A program made the position numbers and the translations under genes. This document shows positions 62,737 to 64,000 of a stretch of 64,000 nucleotides of DNA, piece after piece. A model generated the notes under the pieces. It did not search any database. It saw only the letters and a list, made by a program, of their open reading frames with translations, and had not been told where the DNA came from. This DNA comes from Phenylobacterium sp. RIFCSPHIGHO2_01_FULL_69_31. GTDB taxonomy: Bacteria > Pseudomonadota > Alphaproteobacteria > Caulobacterales > Caulobacteraceae. Location: contig NZ_MHXN01000003.1 of assembly GCF_001824475.1 (NCBI RefSeq), positions 7,850 to 71,849 on the forward strand, read 5' to 3'. How positions within the stretch are numbered: position 1 is the stretch's first letter; the number at the start of each line of letters is the position of its first letter.

Positions 62737-63960
62737 TTAGAGTCGCAGGGCCGAGGCGGCGGCGCCGGCCAGTTCCGGCCAGGTCTTGCGCCACCGGGCC
62801 TTCACGCCGGTCAGGCCGACCAGGGCGAGCAGAGCGAGGCCGCCAAAGGCCAGCAGGCCCAGCTGGTACGAGCCGGTCGCCTCCTTGGCCCAGCCCAGGC
62901 TGGCGGCCAGGTAGAAGCCGCCGATGCCGCCGGTCATCCCGACCAAGCCGGTGACGACGCCGATCTCCTTGCCGAACCGCTGCGGGGCGAGTTGGAAGAC
63001 CGCCCCGTTGCCGGCGCCCAGGGCCATCATGGCGAACATCATCAAGGCTAGAGCCACCCAGGCGCTGGGTTGCTGGAAGCTCACCAGCGCCAGGCCAAGC
63101 GCCGCCAGGACATAGACCACGGTCAGCGTCCGAACGCCGCCGAACCGGTCGGCGAGCGCGCCGCCCACGGGCCGGACGAACGAGCCGGCGAACACGCAGG
63201 CCGCGGTGAAGAAGCCCGCGGTGACCGCCGGCAGGCCGTACTCGGCGTTGAAGTAGATGGTCAGCGACGACGAGAGACCGACGAAGCCGCCGAAGGTGAC
63301 GCCGTACAGCGCCATCAGCCACCAAGCGTCGCCCGTCCCCAGCACGCTCATGTACTCGGCCAGGGTCTTGGGCGGCGGCCGGTTCGGCGCATCCTTGGCG
63401 AAGACAAGGTACACCACGAAGGCCACAAGCAGCGGCAGGGCGGCCAGGCCGATCACGTTCTGCCAGCCGAAAACCTGGGCGAGGCCGGGCGCGAACAGCG
63501 CAGCCAGGGCGGTGCCTGAGTTCCCGGCCCCGGCGATGCCGAGCGCAAGACCCTGGTGCTCCGGCGGATACCAGCGCGAGGCCAGCGGCAGGGCCACGGC
63601 GAACGAGGCGCCAGCCACCCCCAGGACCACGCCCAGGGCCAGGACCTGATGGTAGCTGTGCACGCCCAGGAACCAGGCCACCGCCAGCCCCGCCAGCACG
63701 ACGAGCTGGCCGATGAGGCCGGTCTTCTTGGGGCCGATGTGGTCGACCATGACGCCCGCCACCAGGCGGAGCAGCGCGCCCGACAGCACCGGCACGGCCA
63801 CCATCAGGCCCTTCTGCGCCGGCGTCAGCCCGAAGTCCTTGGCGATCGCCACGCCCAGCGGGCCCAGGACCACCCAGGTCATGAAGCTCAGGTCGAAGTA
63901 CAGGAAGGCGGAGAGCAGAGTCGGCGTGTGACCCGACTTCAGGAACGAGCGGCTGACCAT
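62737..63960 (-). CDS. Nitrate/nitrite MFS transporter (NarK/NasA type)
   Basis: A 407-residue inner-membrane transporter with about 12 membrane segments. Family features: FLYFDLSFMTWVVLGPLGVAIA in segment 1, VGIAGAGNSGTALAALFAP (nitrate signature NS1-like, Gly-rich with N-S) and GMTGGIGGFYLAASLGW (NS2-like GxxGGxGG). It imports nitrate for the reductases encoded downstream, and may export nitrite. First visible gene of the leftward operon. The 40 bases upstream to the window edge hold no clear ribosome site, so the promoter and perhaps a NasT or other regulator lie outside the window. Confidence 0.93.
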   Translation of the reverse strand: MVSRSFLKSGHTPTLLSAFLYFDLSFMTWVVLGPLGVAIAKDFGLTPAQKGLMVAVPVLSGALLRLVAGVMVDHIGPKKTGLIGQLVVLAGLAVAWFLGVHSYHQVLALGVVLGVAGASFAVALPLASRWYPPEHQGLALGIAGAGNSGTALAALFAPGLAQVFGWQNVIGLAALPLLVAFVVYLVFAKDAPNRPPPKTLAEYMSVLGTGDAWWLMALYGVTFGGFVGLSSSLTIYFNAEYGLPAVTAGFFTAACVFAGSFVRPVGGALADRFGGVRTLTVVYVLAALGLALVSFQQPSAWVALALMMFAMMALGAGNGAVFQLAPQRFGKEIGVVTGLVGMTGGIGGFYLAASLGWAKEATGSYQLGLLAFGGLALLALVGLTGVKARWRKTWPELAGAAASALRL

Positions 63961-64000
63961 TGGGAATTCGGCCCCATGCTGGAGTGGACAGGCGGCGTCG

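Overview
The window is about 68-70% GC by eye, densely coded on both strands, and has no phage, insertion-sequence or CRISPR signal. Gene content and style point to an alphaproteobacterium of the Caulobacterales, with Phenylobacterium or Caulobacter as best guess: many TonB-dependent receptors, HisKA_2-type kinase, DUF3667, fatty-acyl-CoA and methylmalonyl-CoA genes, and ATGA-type overlaps. This is inference; there is no rRNA or other marker to fix the taxon, and I saw no tRNA gene.

Layout. 0-3 kb: a small NTF2-fold protein, then a membrane glycosyltransferase 2 coupled to an outer-membrane barrel. 3-8.4 kb: GMC oxidoreductase, DUF3667 membrane protein, enoyl-CoA hydratase, gamma-carbonic anhydrase, and PhoH preceded by an unusual structured leader with a terminator. 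8.4-14.9 kb: ArsR/SRPBCC/GST operon, MarR/DHA2 efflux operon, M1 aminopeptidase, small unknown protein. 14.9-21.3 kb: sulfate ABC transporter (sbp-cysT-cysW-cysA) and a TonB receptor that share a 23-bp upstream motif. 21.3-27.2 kb: nitronate monooxygenase-like protein, alpha/beta hydrolase, and the two methylmalonyl-CoA mutase subunits. 27.2-33.3 kb: CadC-like regulator, divergent TonB receptor, and a four-part redoxin/cytochrome c/copper monooxygenase/EF-hand lipoprotein. 33.3-35.1 kb: sparse region with palindromic repeats. 35.1-38.5 kb: thiolase, two small unknown proteins and an amidohydrolase, all overlapping. 38.6-41.6 kb: KatE-type catalase and a short histidine kinase.

41.6-47.4 kb: apparent operon of TonB receptor, acyl-CoA dehydrogenase, MerR regulator and MpaB/DUF2236 oxygenase, with a divergent LuxR solo and a palindromic site between. 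47.4-52.4 kb: exported TPR-CHAT protease-like protein and an acyltransferase-SGNH O-acetylase. 52.5-55.6 kb: PepSY-TM/DUF2271/DUF4198/ApbE operon behind a good Fur-box match. 55.7-56.5 kb: short-chain dehydrogenase. 56.5-64 kb: complete assimilatory nitrate operon read leftwards (transporter, nirB, nirD, nitrate reductase, siroheme methyltransferase cobA).

Themes: nutrient acquisition under limitation (sulfate, iron, nitrate, receptor-delivered carbon), acyl-CoA catabolism, and one-component regulators each next to the operon they probably control. The least ordinary items are the four-domain copper monooxygenase lipoprotein with its receptor and regulator, the phoH leader, the shared sulfur motif, and the LuxR-solo catabolic locus. 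Where the longest reading frame ran into a neighbour or lacked a ribosome site I moved the start and say so in the entry.
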